A stretch of 64,000 bases of DNA from Ephemerocybe angulata (Eukaryota > Basidiomycota > Agaricomycetes > Agaricales > Psathyrellaceae), in assembly GCA_013368325.1 (NCBI GenBank), contig JAACJK010000120.1:62001-126000 (forward strand). The letters are read 5' to 3'. Positions 44,389-55,410 of the stretch are shown here, one piece after another; the first letter of the stretch is position 1, and the number at the start of each line of letters is the position of its first letter. Both the position numbers and the translations under genes were made by a program. Under the pieces are notes generated by a model. That model was given only the letters and a program-made list of their open reading frames with translations. It was not told where the DNA came from and did not search any database.

Positions 44389-46234
44389 CTAAATGTCAAC
44401 CCTGAAAAAAGGTGAGATGAGTGATATCAGGTAGAGGTATAACACCCACTTAAGAACGTATCTGTAGCGAACCTTGCCAGCCTTCATTCCCTGGACAGCC
44501 TTCCCAACTTCTTTCACTGACAATCGCGAACTATCAGTAATGGAAAAGCAGTACAATATTTCAAGAACGTACTGGGCAGCATTTCAATGTAGCTCTTAAC
44601 TCCCTCCTTTGCAGCGAGGTCCAGCATCTCCACAATCTCCGCCTTGCTTCCTCTATGACAGAATCAGCACGCGACTCCTCGCGTTGAACAAGGAAACCGG
44701 ACTCGAACTTACATGTGGCTTCCGCCCAGTAAAACGCCGCTGGCAATCAAGCCTGGTGTGAGAGAGATAAGGTGAGTCGTTATTATCACTGCTTGGATCG
44801 GCGCGACGTACTGAATGGTTGAATGGGTGGCAACGCGCCGTCGGGAAGCGCGAGCATGATGCAGCGACCGTGCACCTTGAGCGTGGCAAAGATATCGCTG
44901 AGGGGGATGTGCTGAGAGACATCTACAGTGCACTAATCAGATCCGTCAGCATCATTCCAGACTTGTGAGCTCAATTCTCTCTACCAAAATTATATCGAGA
45001 GTGTCAGTCCACTCTTCGACCCAGTTCTTGGCTCCGGTGTTGACAAAATCAGTTGCTCCGAGTGCAAGTGCGTCAGCCTAGAGTAACGATTAGACTGGGA
45101 AGATATTTGGGTGGCATTGTATGTGATACGTACCTTCTTGTTCTCGCTGTGCGAGAAAGCAACGACCTTATCAGACTTCATGGCCTTGGCGAATTGAAGG
45201 GCGTAATGTCTATGGCAAGGTCAGTGATCTATATCCCGAGGTAGAGGACCATCGTACCCCAGCCCTCCAATTCCAATGACGCCGACAGATTTTCCGGGTC
45301 TGTGTAGTGCGTAAGCGGCACAAATAGATGGAAAGGCAGAAAGTTATCGTACCCTGCACCATTGGTCCTCAAAGGCGAATAGGTAGTAATGCCGGCACAC
45401 AACATAGGAGCCGCTTGCTCCAAAGGCAGAGCATCAGGGATGCGGAACACGAACAACTCGTTCGCGCGGATGGCAGTCGCATATCCACCTTGAGAGACCG
45501 TCCCCTATTTTAAGCATCAGTACGTCGAATGCGAATGGGAAATGTTGACCTAAGAAACATACATCGGGATAGATGGAGTTATACGTGTGGATAACCTTGT
45601 GGCAGCTTGGTGCGTAAGGTGGTCAGTTGATGGATATTATACCTTCAGAATAGGTATTCTCACTAGTTCTCTGCCCCGTTCTTGCATCGTTGACAATCAT
45701 AGCAAGAGCCGACTTGTGCGCTTGAATGCTCGTATCAGTATTGCCGAGAGAATATATATGGATTGTCGAGACTAACCCCAGGCCCACGCGATCTCCGACT
45801 TTGAATTCGGTGACCTTAGGCCCGACTCGAACAACATGTCCTGTTATTTCGTGGCCCGAAATAAGAGGCTGTTACAGAGTCAGTAATTGAAAATGAGCCG
45901 AACTCTAAACTAACTCACCAGCCTGACCTCTCCCCATCCCCCAGTAATGGTGTGAATCTATGGGAGGAATCCAAACCCGTAAGGCTTCCGCCGGTCGGCT
46001 GAAAATTCACAATTCCTCACATCTGATCCACAGACTCCACAGTACTCAATCTTGATATCAATATCCTTATCTTCCATCCCTTTAGGCTTAAAGTCAGTGA
46101 CTTTAAACTGGTCCCATAGCTTGGTATCGTGCACACTGTCTACCAGTCAGTACTATCCCAGTTATGTCCGAGCGTGACGGGCGGGACGTTACTTACGCGT
46201 AGCCTTTCCACTGAATCTCGGTGTTAGAGGACAT
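44389..46234 (-). CDS. Zinc-dependent alcohol dehydrogenase 2 (tandem paralogue)
   Basis: The exon pattern and phases match ADH 1 throughout from ATG 46234. [39 protein letters not shown] and [10 protein letters not shown] are all present, so a working enzyme is expected. The codon that is TAG in ADH 1 (after RYRYVLK) is TGG here. The frame then either splices out 44 nt (GTGTTA..TTTCAG) to end as KWVDI, or reads on to the TAG at 44389-44391. All introns that can be compared have normal GT donors. Substrate unknown. Confidence 0.83.
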
Positions 46235-47480
46235 TTTGCGTTGAAGGTGGTATGTGGGGGAACAGAGAGAGAGACGATGGCCTTGCTGCTTCTTAGACAG
46301 AGAATCATGGTCGCGTACGGCAATCATGTCCTTTCTGGATTCGCATGGTCTATAGATACATATGATGGGCAGTAGTCAACCGCATTTTCACACATCGCCA
46401 CGACATGTAAAGTAGGTCGAGTCAAATCCGGGGCGACTGCCTCAGTGCCTGAGACTTAGAGGAATGCGCGCCTTGAACGACCCGGCTTGGTGCTGTGGCT
46501 TATTACGAGGTTATTGAAGAGCCATATTGTAAGTAGCTGTCTACGATCCAATTATTTGCTGGTATTTTTTAAAAGATTTTCGGTACGTTAGCACTCCAGG
46601 CTTCTCATGATCAGCATCTTGAGAAATTCCGTGATTCTTACCGTATATGACGAGAAGTCTTCTAAGCCGTTCTACATTCAGGTCGAGACGTATTCAGCAA
46701 CACAGATAGAAGACCACCCTGATTTGCAACCAATTGAAAGGTCACGATAACGCACACTGCAGAGTAATGGATCAGCCTTCAAAGATTGACTAACAGGGCA
46801 AGTTTGTGTGCGCTGCGATTATGCCAGCGATTGGTCGCGCCTTCCGCCGGATTTTCAGGCCGGATAAAATAATCTCAAATTTAGTGTGCCGATCTTTGGT
46901 GCTACCTTTCCAGATGACGCTTACCGAGAAGCCCGTTTAAGGCGCCTTCAAATAGAGTACCCTTCGTATCGTCGTCGGAAAGAAGCTCGATCTTCAGCGG
47001 CTGTGCGCACGCCCAGGTCGTCGATCTCGGGGATTGATTGCGACGAGACGGGGAGTGCGTCTGCGAGGGAATTCGTGCGTCGTTTACACCTCGGTAAATT
47101 TCGCTATATCTGAAGCTTTGACAGATCTGACCTAGACTTCCTCTCCGTTTGAGTTTATCTCTATATTTTGCGCGGCCCGGGTGTCTCAACATAAAGGGAC
47201 GGAAAACCGGTTCTCGTTATAAGATCTAGAACACAAAGAACAGACTGAAGTCAAAATACAAAAAATAAGTGAGAAATTGAAGGTAATCAAGATAATCGAG
47301 AAGTGTAAAGAGAGACGGTTATAACTAGCGAGTGCCTTTGTGCCTTTAGGACATATTGGTGCTCAGGCCAAGCGCCTGATGTAGTTTCGGCGCCTAGATA
47401 TAAACAGGTGCTTGTTACAATGTGGACGCCCTGGGGTACTTACAGCCAAAGATCGACCGCACATCCCGCCAGACACGGCT
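46235..47480. other. Intergenic; first 0.6 kb duplicated upstream of ADH 1
   Basis: 46.27-46.8 kb matches the ADH 1 upstream region. Beyond that, a 75-codon frame at 46886 has no ATG start and no family features. Confidence 0.35.
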
Positions 47481-48072
47481 CTAGGCTACACGTGGGGGAA
47501 ATATAGTAATGACTTGCTCCGGTTTTACGCCATTGTCCTGCGGCGAAATTTCTTCCTTCAACTTCGTATACTGGTGGCCATCAAACGTCGTAAAGAGGAT
47601 GGGACCCTTAAGCTCCTCCGGCGTCAATCCCAGCCCGGTCAGCTCCCGTTCGATATCTTTGAGGGACTTCGTGGATAGGCACGACAGTTGCTGTTGCTTG
47701 ACCGGGTGGCCAATGATGGGTCTCCTGTACTGGAAGGTGTACGTCGTTCTCCTTACAGCCCGCGCTTCGAGCGCGTCGGTGATCGAGTCGACTTCTACCG
47801 CACGGCGGTGTGCCGCGACGGCCTCTTCAAGGAAGGAGCGGAGGGAATGCTGGAAGGGAACGCTGACGGCGGTGTCGCGCTCTTGCATCAGGGCGTCGAT
47901 GTTGGCGCGAGCGTAAAGTGTGTCGTAGCCCTGTCAATGGAGAGTTCAATCACCACTCTCGCATACTTCTGGATTTAAGAGGTGGACAGCGTACATCGTC
48001 TGCGTGGTAGGCGGCGACGTATCCAATGGTCATCGCTATGATAGCGAGTACGGGGGAAAGGTTGAACCTCAT
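47481..48072 (-). CDS. Secreted protein of unknown function (175 residues)
   Basis: Exon 1 (47995-48072) encodes a signal peptide, MRFNLSPVLAIIAMTIGYVAA, followed by YHADD and a phase-0 intron (GTACGC..ACAG). Exon 2 (47481-47930) encodes 149 residues with charged helical stretches (FLEEAVAAHRRAVEVD) and a C-terminal part (LTPEELKGPILFTTFDGHQYTKL, ending TIFPPRVA). The first-exon design matches the secreted finger proteins, but the mature part has no finger and only one Cys. No known family recognised. Confidence 0.6.
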
Positions 48073-49215
48073 GCTCAATGAAACGAAGATGGGGGTGGGT
48101 GCTTGGTGGCAGGTTAATGATATCCACAGGCTGTTGAGCTCCCAAGTTGTATTTAAGGATTTCATACCATGCAGGGTCGGGTCATGCTATGCGGGACGAT
48201 TCTAGTTGGAAACCCCGTCTGTTGTCCATAGATCGGGGTTCCACGAGGAACCCTTGCCCAATTGGAGGAAAGCGCGAGGCTCCACAGGGTTCCACCCGGT
48301 CCTCAAACCTGCTGGGATACGGAGCCATACGGTGGATGGAGCCAGGGGACCGAGATCATGATGGGTCGATCGGCCACCAACGTTGACAGGTGGGCGCTTC
48401 CGGGACACTAGGGCGCCAAATACAAGTCATGGCGGCATAGTCTACGAAATTCATGCATCTATAGCCGTCTAATCAATATATTCTACCCATAGGGCATGAT
48501 GATGTGTCGAAGCGCTGGGGCTGCTTCCGGAATCCAAGCCAATATATATGTTATGAAACGCTCGGCGCCACTGTAAGCGAGCTCCATGCAGTGTGGTCGA
48601 ATCAAGGGCGGTATACCGCGTGCGTGAACAGGATTTCCAAACTGGCGTCGCGCAGACGGGGTTTCTGAATAGAATAATCTTGCTAAGCGCGAGCCACACG
48701 ATCGATGGCAGCCCAAACCGAGCCCGGAAAGCCGGTAAAAGCGACTTCTGCATTACTCAAGTGAGCTCCCAGGACCCAGGCAGACTTGCCCGAGGTACCG
48801 TTTGATGCCCTTCAAGAGACGACGAGGCGTCTGGGTGCGAGGGGGTTCAGACCTCCGTCCTCAATCACGCACGTAGCTCGCCATAAGGAGAGAAACGAAT
48901 AAAATGGATTTCGTGTGCACAAGAGGAGGAGTCGGAACGAGGAGGGGTGAGTTACAGGGGAAAGGTAACTAAGGAGCCAACACTACATATATAAGCGTCG
49001 GATAGATCCGACGAACGCCGATGGAGGCGCCTCGCCTGAGGCGCTGACGCATCAAACAAAATGATCGTGTTTCGCGAGTAGCGCGGACACGATCCCTTCA
49101 CCCTGTGTGGGGGACCCTACACCGGACCTGTGACCTTTGGATACTCTGTAGTGAGGCACGTAGTCAGCGGCGTGCCACTTATGTCCCCCGACACAAGGGT
49201 GACCTCGACCAGCAC
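48073..49215. other. Intergenic, no gene seen
   Basis: A TATA-like TTAAATAC on the minus strand near 48148-48155 probably serves the gene at 48072. The rest is unrecognised. Confidence 0.35.
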
Positions 49216-49221
49216 ACAACA

Positions 49222-49774
49222 TTGACACAAGACTTCGACCATGTCATATCCTCCTACATCCCAACCGTTACCGCCCTCACGGGCATCGGGATTGCCAAGT
49301 ATAGCTGCCCCCTCCCCCATTCATCCGAGGTTCGAGCGCTGAACGAGCCGAATGTCAGGTCGAAGTGAGGATTCTGAAGCTTGAAGGGGACGGACGAAAT
49401 GAGCGTAGTCGGGTGTATCGAGCGCATGCATACCTTCAGTAGCATCCATCTGGCATGCCATGAATCGCAGCACGCCCCCGAGCCACAAGTCCAAAGTCGC
49501 TTCATCTTTCACCAGCCTGAGGGGTCCCTGGATCTCGGAACCATCCTCAAGTCCAACCTCAAGAGCACCGATCTCGCTTTTCTCTCCGCGTGTCAGACTA
49601 GCACTGGCCAGGAAAGGGCTCCGACGACCTGTCCATCTCGCTGCGGGAATGCTCGCAGCAGGATACCGGAGACTCCCCCGCACAGCAGGTCGCGACAAGT
49701 TTCTACCCATATCTCTTCAGTCATCGCGATGGGGGAGCCAATTCCCTGGATTCCTTTCGTTCATTTTGGCCTAT
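49222..49774 (+). pseudogene. CHAT-domain pseudogene
   Basis: Matches the last exon of both TPR-CHAT genes: DFDHVISSYIPTVTALT, IHLACHESQHAPEP, STDLAFLSACQTSTGQE, ending WIPFVHFGL. It has frameshifts near 49300-49380 and after TGQE near 49615, deletions in the C-terminal half, and the CHG motif changed to CHE. No repeat array precedes it. It is a dead, 5'-truncated copy. Confidence 0.8.
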
Positions 49775-49779
49775 GTATG

Positions 49780-51030
49780 ATCCTTTGGTGTTTATTGTTA
49801 ATGGTTTGTCGTTTGGTGTATGTATCTTCGCGACGAGTCTTCATCCTATGCTTCTCGTTATGCCAACTATATTGTCAAGCCCCCGCTCATCCGAATTCGA
49901 TGGTACAGACGTGTCGGCGAGGAAGGTCGAGACGAGGCAGATCAGTCGAAAATGGCTCAAGCCTTCGTACCGGAGGACGTATGAATCTGGGGCAACCAGT
50001 AGAGACTTCATACGATCCTTCAGCTGGAATGATCAAGAGGACACGACACTTTTAAGCCAGCATGCCATGACCCGCAGTATCTTGTGGTCCTGAGGTCGAC
50101 GAGTGGGGAGAATTCGAAGGGCACGCGTCAAGATCCTGAGGGGGGTCATTACATTAAGTATACGCATTTGGGCGAGATATATAGTTAGGAACATACGTAA
50201 GTATCCGGGTTGCAATCAGTTTCCAACGGTGTTATTCAAGGTTCAGCTCGGAAAAGGGGGAGAAGCCGGCCCCAGTCTACATCTCGCACAGTACCTGGGC
50301 AACGAGCGCTAGCACGCCGCCAGGCGTGCGTCAGCGAGTTGGGGGAATACGTATAGATTGTATTCTCAGGGCTCACTGATAGCCCACACTCTGGGACACT
50401 ACAGCTGCAAAGATTCAATGCAAAGCTTGACTGTTTAATGCAGACCGTGCGTAGCACCGGCCAATTCTAGTGTTACGAGAATTGACTTCTCGTCCAACTG
50501 GCGCCATTGAAATGATGATCTCAGTCGCTCGAGTGAGTGTTCAAACCTGCCTAGCTATGCGCGCAATGCTTCGCCCGACGGTGTCGTAAAGGGCGCTGGT
50601 AAACGGGTCGTCGGCGTTCCAGGGCTTGGCGGAGGAGCGGTGGACCCAGCCCTACGCGCCGAGAGATGTGGTCATAGTGCACAGTAAAAGTTCCTGAGCG
50701 GCGTGGAGAGGAGGTCGTTGAGCTGGGTCGAATCGAAAGATCGTAGATGGCCAAAGCGGGCAAGAGGCAATGCAAGCCAGATCCTCCATTTCCGCCATGG
50801 AATCCTCAACCTTCTTCCTCATCGCAGGTACGATCCCACCCAAGGTCTATCAGCACAGGGAAAACCTTCCACCCTCAGTTCCGCTCGACCCCCCTCCCCC
50901 TCTAGCCCCACTCTCTCGTTCAGACTAGAGTCATTCTTCTCCTACTGACTGTGCCACCCATCGACAATCCATGAATCCAGCGCCAGCCAATGTCACAAAA
51001 ATGGCGAGGACGCGGGACGAGGACCATGCC
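49780..51030. other. Intergenic, no gene seen
   Basis: Unrecognised; about 50.56-50.7 kb shows weak similarity to the tandem repeats that follow. Confidence 0.3.
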
Positions 51031-51089
51031 CCAACGAAACCTGGCCAACGCCGTACCCGTCCGTCCGTCCGTCCGTCCGTCTTGCCTGC

Positions 51090-52600
51090 AAGCGCCCTCG
51101 AAACGTCGATCAGCGTACTCGGCTCGCCATTGCCAACGTTTCAGTTCCACTGTGTCCTCATATCCTGCACGATGAGAGGCTGAGAAGTAAAGTAGAGGGT
51201 CCACATCCACATGTAATACCAGGACTGTTAGTTATCAACAGGGTCGCCCGAAAGCGCTTTCGATCCTGCAGCCCGGGAATGGGATAAGCGGTGAGAATCG
51301 ATCAAGGTTAGACTCGGCGTACACGATACGTACCCGGAGCACCCGTTCGACTTGGTTCGCTCGGCCACTCCACCATTGACGCAACGCGCGCACGCACGAC
51401 GCACGGGTCCGAGTCTTAGAGAATGTCAGTCGACGGCGGCAGTATTCGTTGTCGTAGACAAGCAAGAGAGGGCGGTCGACGATAGGCTCGCCATAGTCAG
51501 TCTCTCGTTCCTGGCGTGCGACGCTCGATATGCAACGCTCGATCGATGGAGGGCCAAAAGTGCCCACACGCAGCTCTGCTCGTCGGCGGTGTGAAAAGCG
51601 TCGGGACGAGGGTCGTCGGTCGGCGATAAGGTATGGTGGAGGTGCGGTCGTGTATTGAACGGATACGTCTAAACTCCACGTTGAATCTACGCCTATGTTA
51701 GATCACATTTCAGAGCGAATACGGTCCTAAACACACACCGGACAGGTACACCGCTCCCCAAACCCAAGCTCAAGCACCTCCCACTTCGAACCCAGCTAAG
51801 ATTGTGTGAATGGCGCACTGGCAGTGTTTTCTGGGGTTCTATGGTTGTGCGCCTCCGTGCCCCACCAGCGAAGCCCGGCCACCGGGAAGGTACACGCCCT
51901 GGCTGCCAGAGCCCTCGAAACGTCCGTCAATCAGAAAGCACACTGGAAGTGTTACAAACACACCTGGAGTCGGGATCCACTTCCCACCCTCGATCCGTAC
52001 TCGGCTCGCCATTGCAAACAATCCCAGGTACAATTGGTATACTCGTTGTCGTAGACAAGCGAAAGAGATGGCGATACGACACGCTAGTTGTAGTCAGTCC
52101 ATCGTCCGACTGACGCGCGTCATCGATATGCAACACTAACGATTGAGGGCCAAAAGTGCCTACACGTAGCGGTGCCCACATGAAGGGCGTCGGGACAAGG
52201 GTCGTCGGCGTTGGGTTTGGCGGAGATGCGGGGGCCCAGCCGTGCATTGAACTAATACCTATAAGCGACACGTAGTGAGAATTGAATCTACGCCCTTGTT
52301 AGATCACACTTCACAACGAATATCGGTCATAAACACACACCAGACAGGTACACCCACTCCCCAAGGCCAAGGCCAAGCGCCCCTCCCACTCGAACCCGGC
52401 CAAGATTGTGAAAATGGCACAGCAGCCGCTTTTTCTGGGCTTGTATGGTTGGTCGCCTCCTTCCACAGGTGGTCGGCAACTCGAAGGTGGACCAACTCCA
52501 CCTTGAGGAGAGTCAAACACGGCTGTTCGTCTGTCCAGGGTGGAGATACCGAAGATCGTGCATGTGGTACAGCGTGGAGCAAAGTAGATGGTGTTTAGAG
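51090..52600. repeat. Diverged tandem repeats of about 600 bp, with a TCCG microsatellite
   Basis: The stretch beginning CTACGCCTATGTTAGATCAC (51688) recurs at about 52289 with a shift near 600 bp (TTGTTAGATCACAC, then AAACACACACC and CCCACT). An element with CCCTCGAAACGTC and TCGGCTCGCCATTGC occurs at 51097 and 51916. A run of about seven TCCG units lies at 51053-51083. No coding pattern is conserved between units. Confidence 0.55.
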
Positions 52601-52758
52601 ATAGTATAGATTGTCATGGATTAGGTTCAGGGTATAATGTACACGTAGCAAACCTGTGGGCGCGTAAGCTCCCGGACCCATACTGAACGATAACCGACAC
52701 GTACCGAAAGCAGTCCCCCTTCCCCCCTTCTCCTCTGAGCCTCACCGCGCCAGCATCT

Positions 52759-53220
52759 CTACGCCCCAGGCGAGCTCCACCACCACCCAGCGATCTTCGC
52801 GCCTAACCAGAGTGTAATGAACACTGCGACGATGAGCATTGCAATGCGCCAAGGCTTGAGCGTCCCAGCGCCCGGCCCAATCCCAAAGGCCTGACGGGCG
52901 CGTAGAGATGCTTGTGATAACGAAGTGCCGAAGGATGCGAAGCGGTCGTTCTGTAGAAACCAGTCAGCGGTGCGTTCCAACAGGAGCGCAGCTAGAAGTC
53001 ACACACTGTTTGGTCGAGTAGGAGGTTCTGGGACTCCACATCCGCATGTATATCGTTTGTAACCTACTTATAGCGACAGTTTGAGCCACAGTTATGGGTG
53101 TAGCGAAGTACGCACCCCTCTGAGCGTGCGCAGTTTCGAGTGCAACTCGTCGAGCCTCTGATCGTTCTGCGCTTCATATACGTCCTCTACCCGCTGCTGG
53201 CCCCGTGAAGAAGAAGACAT
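52759..53220 (-). CDS. Bet1/Sft1-type SNARE
   Basis: Three exons (53116-53220, 53007-53063, 52759-52950) encode 117 residues. A short N-terminus is followed by a heptad-patterned SNARE helix (NDQRLDELHSKLRTLRG, VTNDIHADVESQNLLLDQT, NDRFASFGTSL), a short linker and a C-terminal membrane anchor (IAMLIVAVFITLWLGAKIA). Size and layout fit the small Qc-SNAREs of the Bet1/Sft1 group that act in ER-Golgi or intra-Golgi fusion. Introns are GT-AG. Choosing between Bet1 and Sft1 needs a tree. Its 3' exon has a broken copy at 38.45-38.67 kb. Confidence 0.82.
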
Positions 53221-53965
53221 AGTCACTATGTATGTTGTATTTGTTGAAGAGAGTGAAACCGAAGGATATATGGGAGCTGGAAGGGATGGTGGTCGTGGTT
53301 GTGGTCAGACAAGGGAGTTGATGATAGATGGACAGGGGCACACATGTGGGAATTTCCTGCCGCTTATGGCCGAGACTGCAAGTCCCGCTGTCCCGTGCCG
53401 CTGCCAGTGGGGAATCGTCGCGCGGCAAGTGAAATTCTAAACATCACTGGTCTTCTTACGCATCTTCTACAAGCATGAATCCTTCATTTGAGTGGGATAT
53501 GTTCAGTTCATTAGGAATTTGGCAGGGGATGAGGCCGCAGGCGAAGATGAGACAGTACAAAGACAGTAAAGAGGGAGTCCGGTGTGGTAGTGGTGGTAGA
53601 AGGACACAAGGGACGCGTTCGTGAGATAATGCTGTAACCGGAATTTATTACCCAGTTTCATGGACCTCGGTAGGCGGCGTGGAGGTGCTTTGATGCGCCA
53701 ACTTGAACACGATCGAGTGTCTTCGATCAACCAGAGCTCTTGACTCCCTCGCCATTCAGCACAGAAGGTATGTTTAATCGCTTCATTAATATGTCTAAGG
53801 TGATTCGGGTCTGCCCAGCTACGTAGACGGGCTCTCCAGCCCTTTTCGTCCAGCGGTTTAATCACCCCATGGCTATTATGTCCAATTTGTCTCGGGACAG
53901 AATGAGCTACTAGACAACCATTTATGACATCCTCGATGCATACATATCACATGCCCTGCAAGCTT
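53221..53965. other. Intergenic, no supported gene
   Basis: A 120-codon minus-strand frame (53503-53865) has no family features and no clear promoter or paralogue, so it is not called. Confidence 0.3.
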
Positions 53966-53972
53966 ACAACTT

Positions 53973-54423
53973 CTACGTCTTCTGTACATGCGGCCCCGGA
54001 ATGGCATTCGGCCTTGCATAACAGGCAGTCCCCTGCCGAAAAGAATGGAATAAACAACGGGTGAGCAAGCTAGATCGGCTCTGAAGCCATGAGCGTACGC
54101 ACCTGGATCTTGCCCCAGGGAAGGTTGCAGTAGGCGCACACGGTCCCGGTCTTAGGGTCGTTGTTCCCCTTCGGCGCGCGATGTTCCAAACGATCGGAAA
54201 GTTCGTGCATGAGCTCGCGCGTCGAGAGCTGCGAAAGCACCTCACGTGTGCTCAGCTCGTCGACGTAATCTCTTGAATTATATGACTGCCAGGTTTCTGA
54301 CATTAGAAAAGCTGTGAGCTAGGTGCGAATGGTACGTACAGCTCCAGAATCAGTGGAGTATGCTGCTGCGAGGGATGCAACAGCAAGGGCAATAGAAATG
54401 GCAGAGAAGGGGGAAAGGCGCAT
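53973..54423 (-). CDS. Small secreted Cys/His finger protein C1
   Basis: Exons 54340-54423, 54103-54285 and 53973-54032 encode 108 residues. Signal peptide MRLSPFSAISIALAVASLAAA; helical segment SRDYVDELSTREVL, STRELMHELSDRLEHR; then VCAYCNLPW and, after the intron, CYARPNAIPGPH. The layout is the same as in A1, A2 and B1: a phase-0 intron after the signal peptide, and a second intron dividing Cys-x2-Cys from the remaining Cys and His. The dibasic RR of the others is HR here. Function unknown. Confidence 0.68.
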
Positions 54424-54474
54424 TGTAGCTGTCGAGCTATTCTCTTGAATGTAGGTGGATGAGGTAGTGTATCT

Positions 54475-54850
54475 CGCTACTCATTACTCTTATATATACT
54501 CCCAGCCAAAGGGGTCTCAACCGAGCAGCCCGAGCTACCGCACCTGGACCCGGAAATTTTACAATCGGGGTCCTTCACCATATTTGAAAACGCATGCAAC
54601 GGCACCGGCATTGTGCGAAAGGCTTGTACGGTGCAAGTGCGGTGGGCGCACCCTATCCAAACCCTATCGTCTGCCATGCCTTTGAAGTTCTCCGCCCAGT
54701 TTTTCGCTACTCATTACTCTTATATATACTCCCAGCCAAGGGGGTCTCAACCGAGCAGCCCGAGCTACCGCACCTGCCCAGGGACCCGGAAAAATCACAA
54801 TCGGGGTGGGTGAGGTCGCCATACTCGGGCTGCTCGGTTGAGACCCCCTT
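54475..54850. repeat. Duplicated promoter segment upstream of finger gene C1
   Basis: About 95 bp (54475-54570), including CATTACTCTTATATATACTC and GAGCAGCCCGAGCTACCGCA, is repeated directly at 54708-54810 with few changes. A piece of it (CGGGCTGCTCGGTTGAGAC, 54827-54845) then appears inverted. Confidence 0.8.
54490..54498 (-). promoter_or_regulatory. TATA box of finger gene C1
   Basis: TATATATA on the minus strand about 65-75 bp before the ATG at 54423; a second copy lies in the duplicated segment near 54722. Confidence 0.5.
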
Positions 54851-55410
54851 GGATGAGACTAACTTTCACAGAATTCTCACCGGGAGCTTTTTCCTGATGC
54901 ATGACGAATACCGTACGACATGTTTCTCAGCCATACACTTCAGCTTCCCCTCCATTTTCTGGGATTTCGAAGGGTACTTGACACTTGTCAGAAAGCTAGT
55001 GGTTATAGAGACGACACACTAAAAAGCTCGTGCTTAAGTAAATGAAAGCCGACGGACGGATGACCCTGCTCGACATGCTAGCACGAAGCGCTGGCAGGCG
55101 CTTATTTATTGCATCCGACTACTTACATGGCGTTGTCAGCAATTGGTCAGCATTAAGCTGGATAGCCGCTACTTAACCGAGCCCTTCGTAGCCGTGCTAC
55201 CCTTCCAACTCCTTCGATCAGTCATCTTAGCCCTTTGAAAGCGTCGCCTACTTAGCCTGACAGAAAGAAGGCTCATGGCAGGTCAACCGGTCACCTCGAA
55301 CTGAGATCACTCGCTGGTGGACAATGTGGTCTATTTAATGAGAAACGCGTGTAGACCCAAGTTACGACCCACCTTTTCCACCCAGCACATCCACAATTCT
55401 GTTTTCGACA
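54851..55410. other. Intergenic between divergent finger genes C1 and C2
   Basis: No gene is seen. TCTATTTAATGAG near 55330 may be the TATA element of C2. Confidence 0.35.

Noticed and set aside
46886..47113. 75-codon frame downstream of the ADH 2 upstream region
   Set aside because: It starts with GTG, has no in-frame ATG at the start and no paralogue or domain.
53503..53865. 120-codon minus-strand frame near the SNARE gene
   Set aside because: No domain, paralogue or clear promoter; composition is not distinctive.
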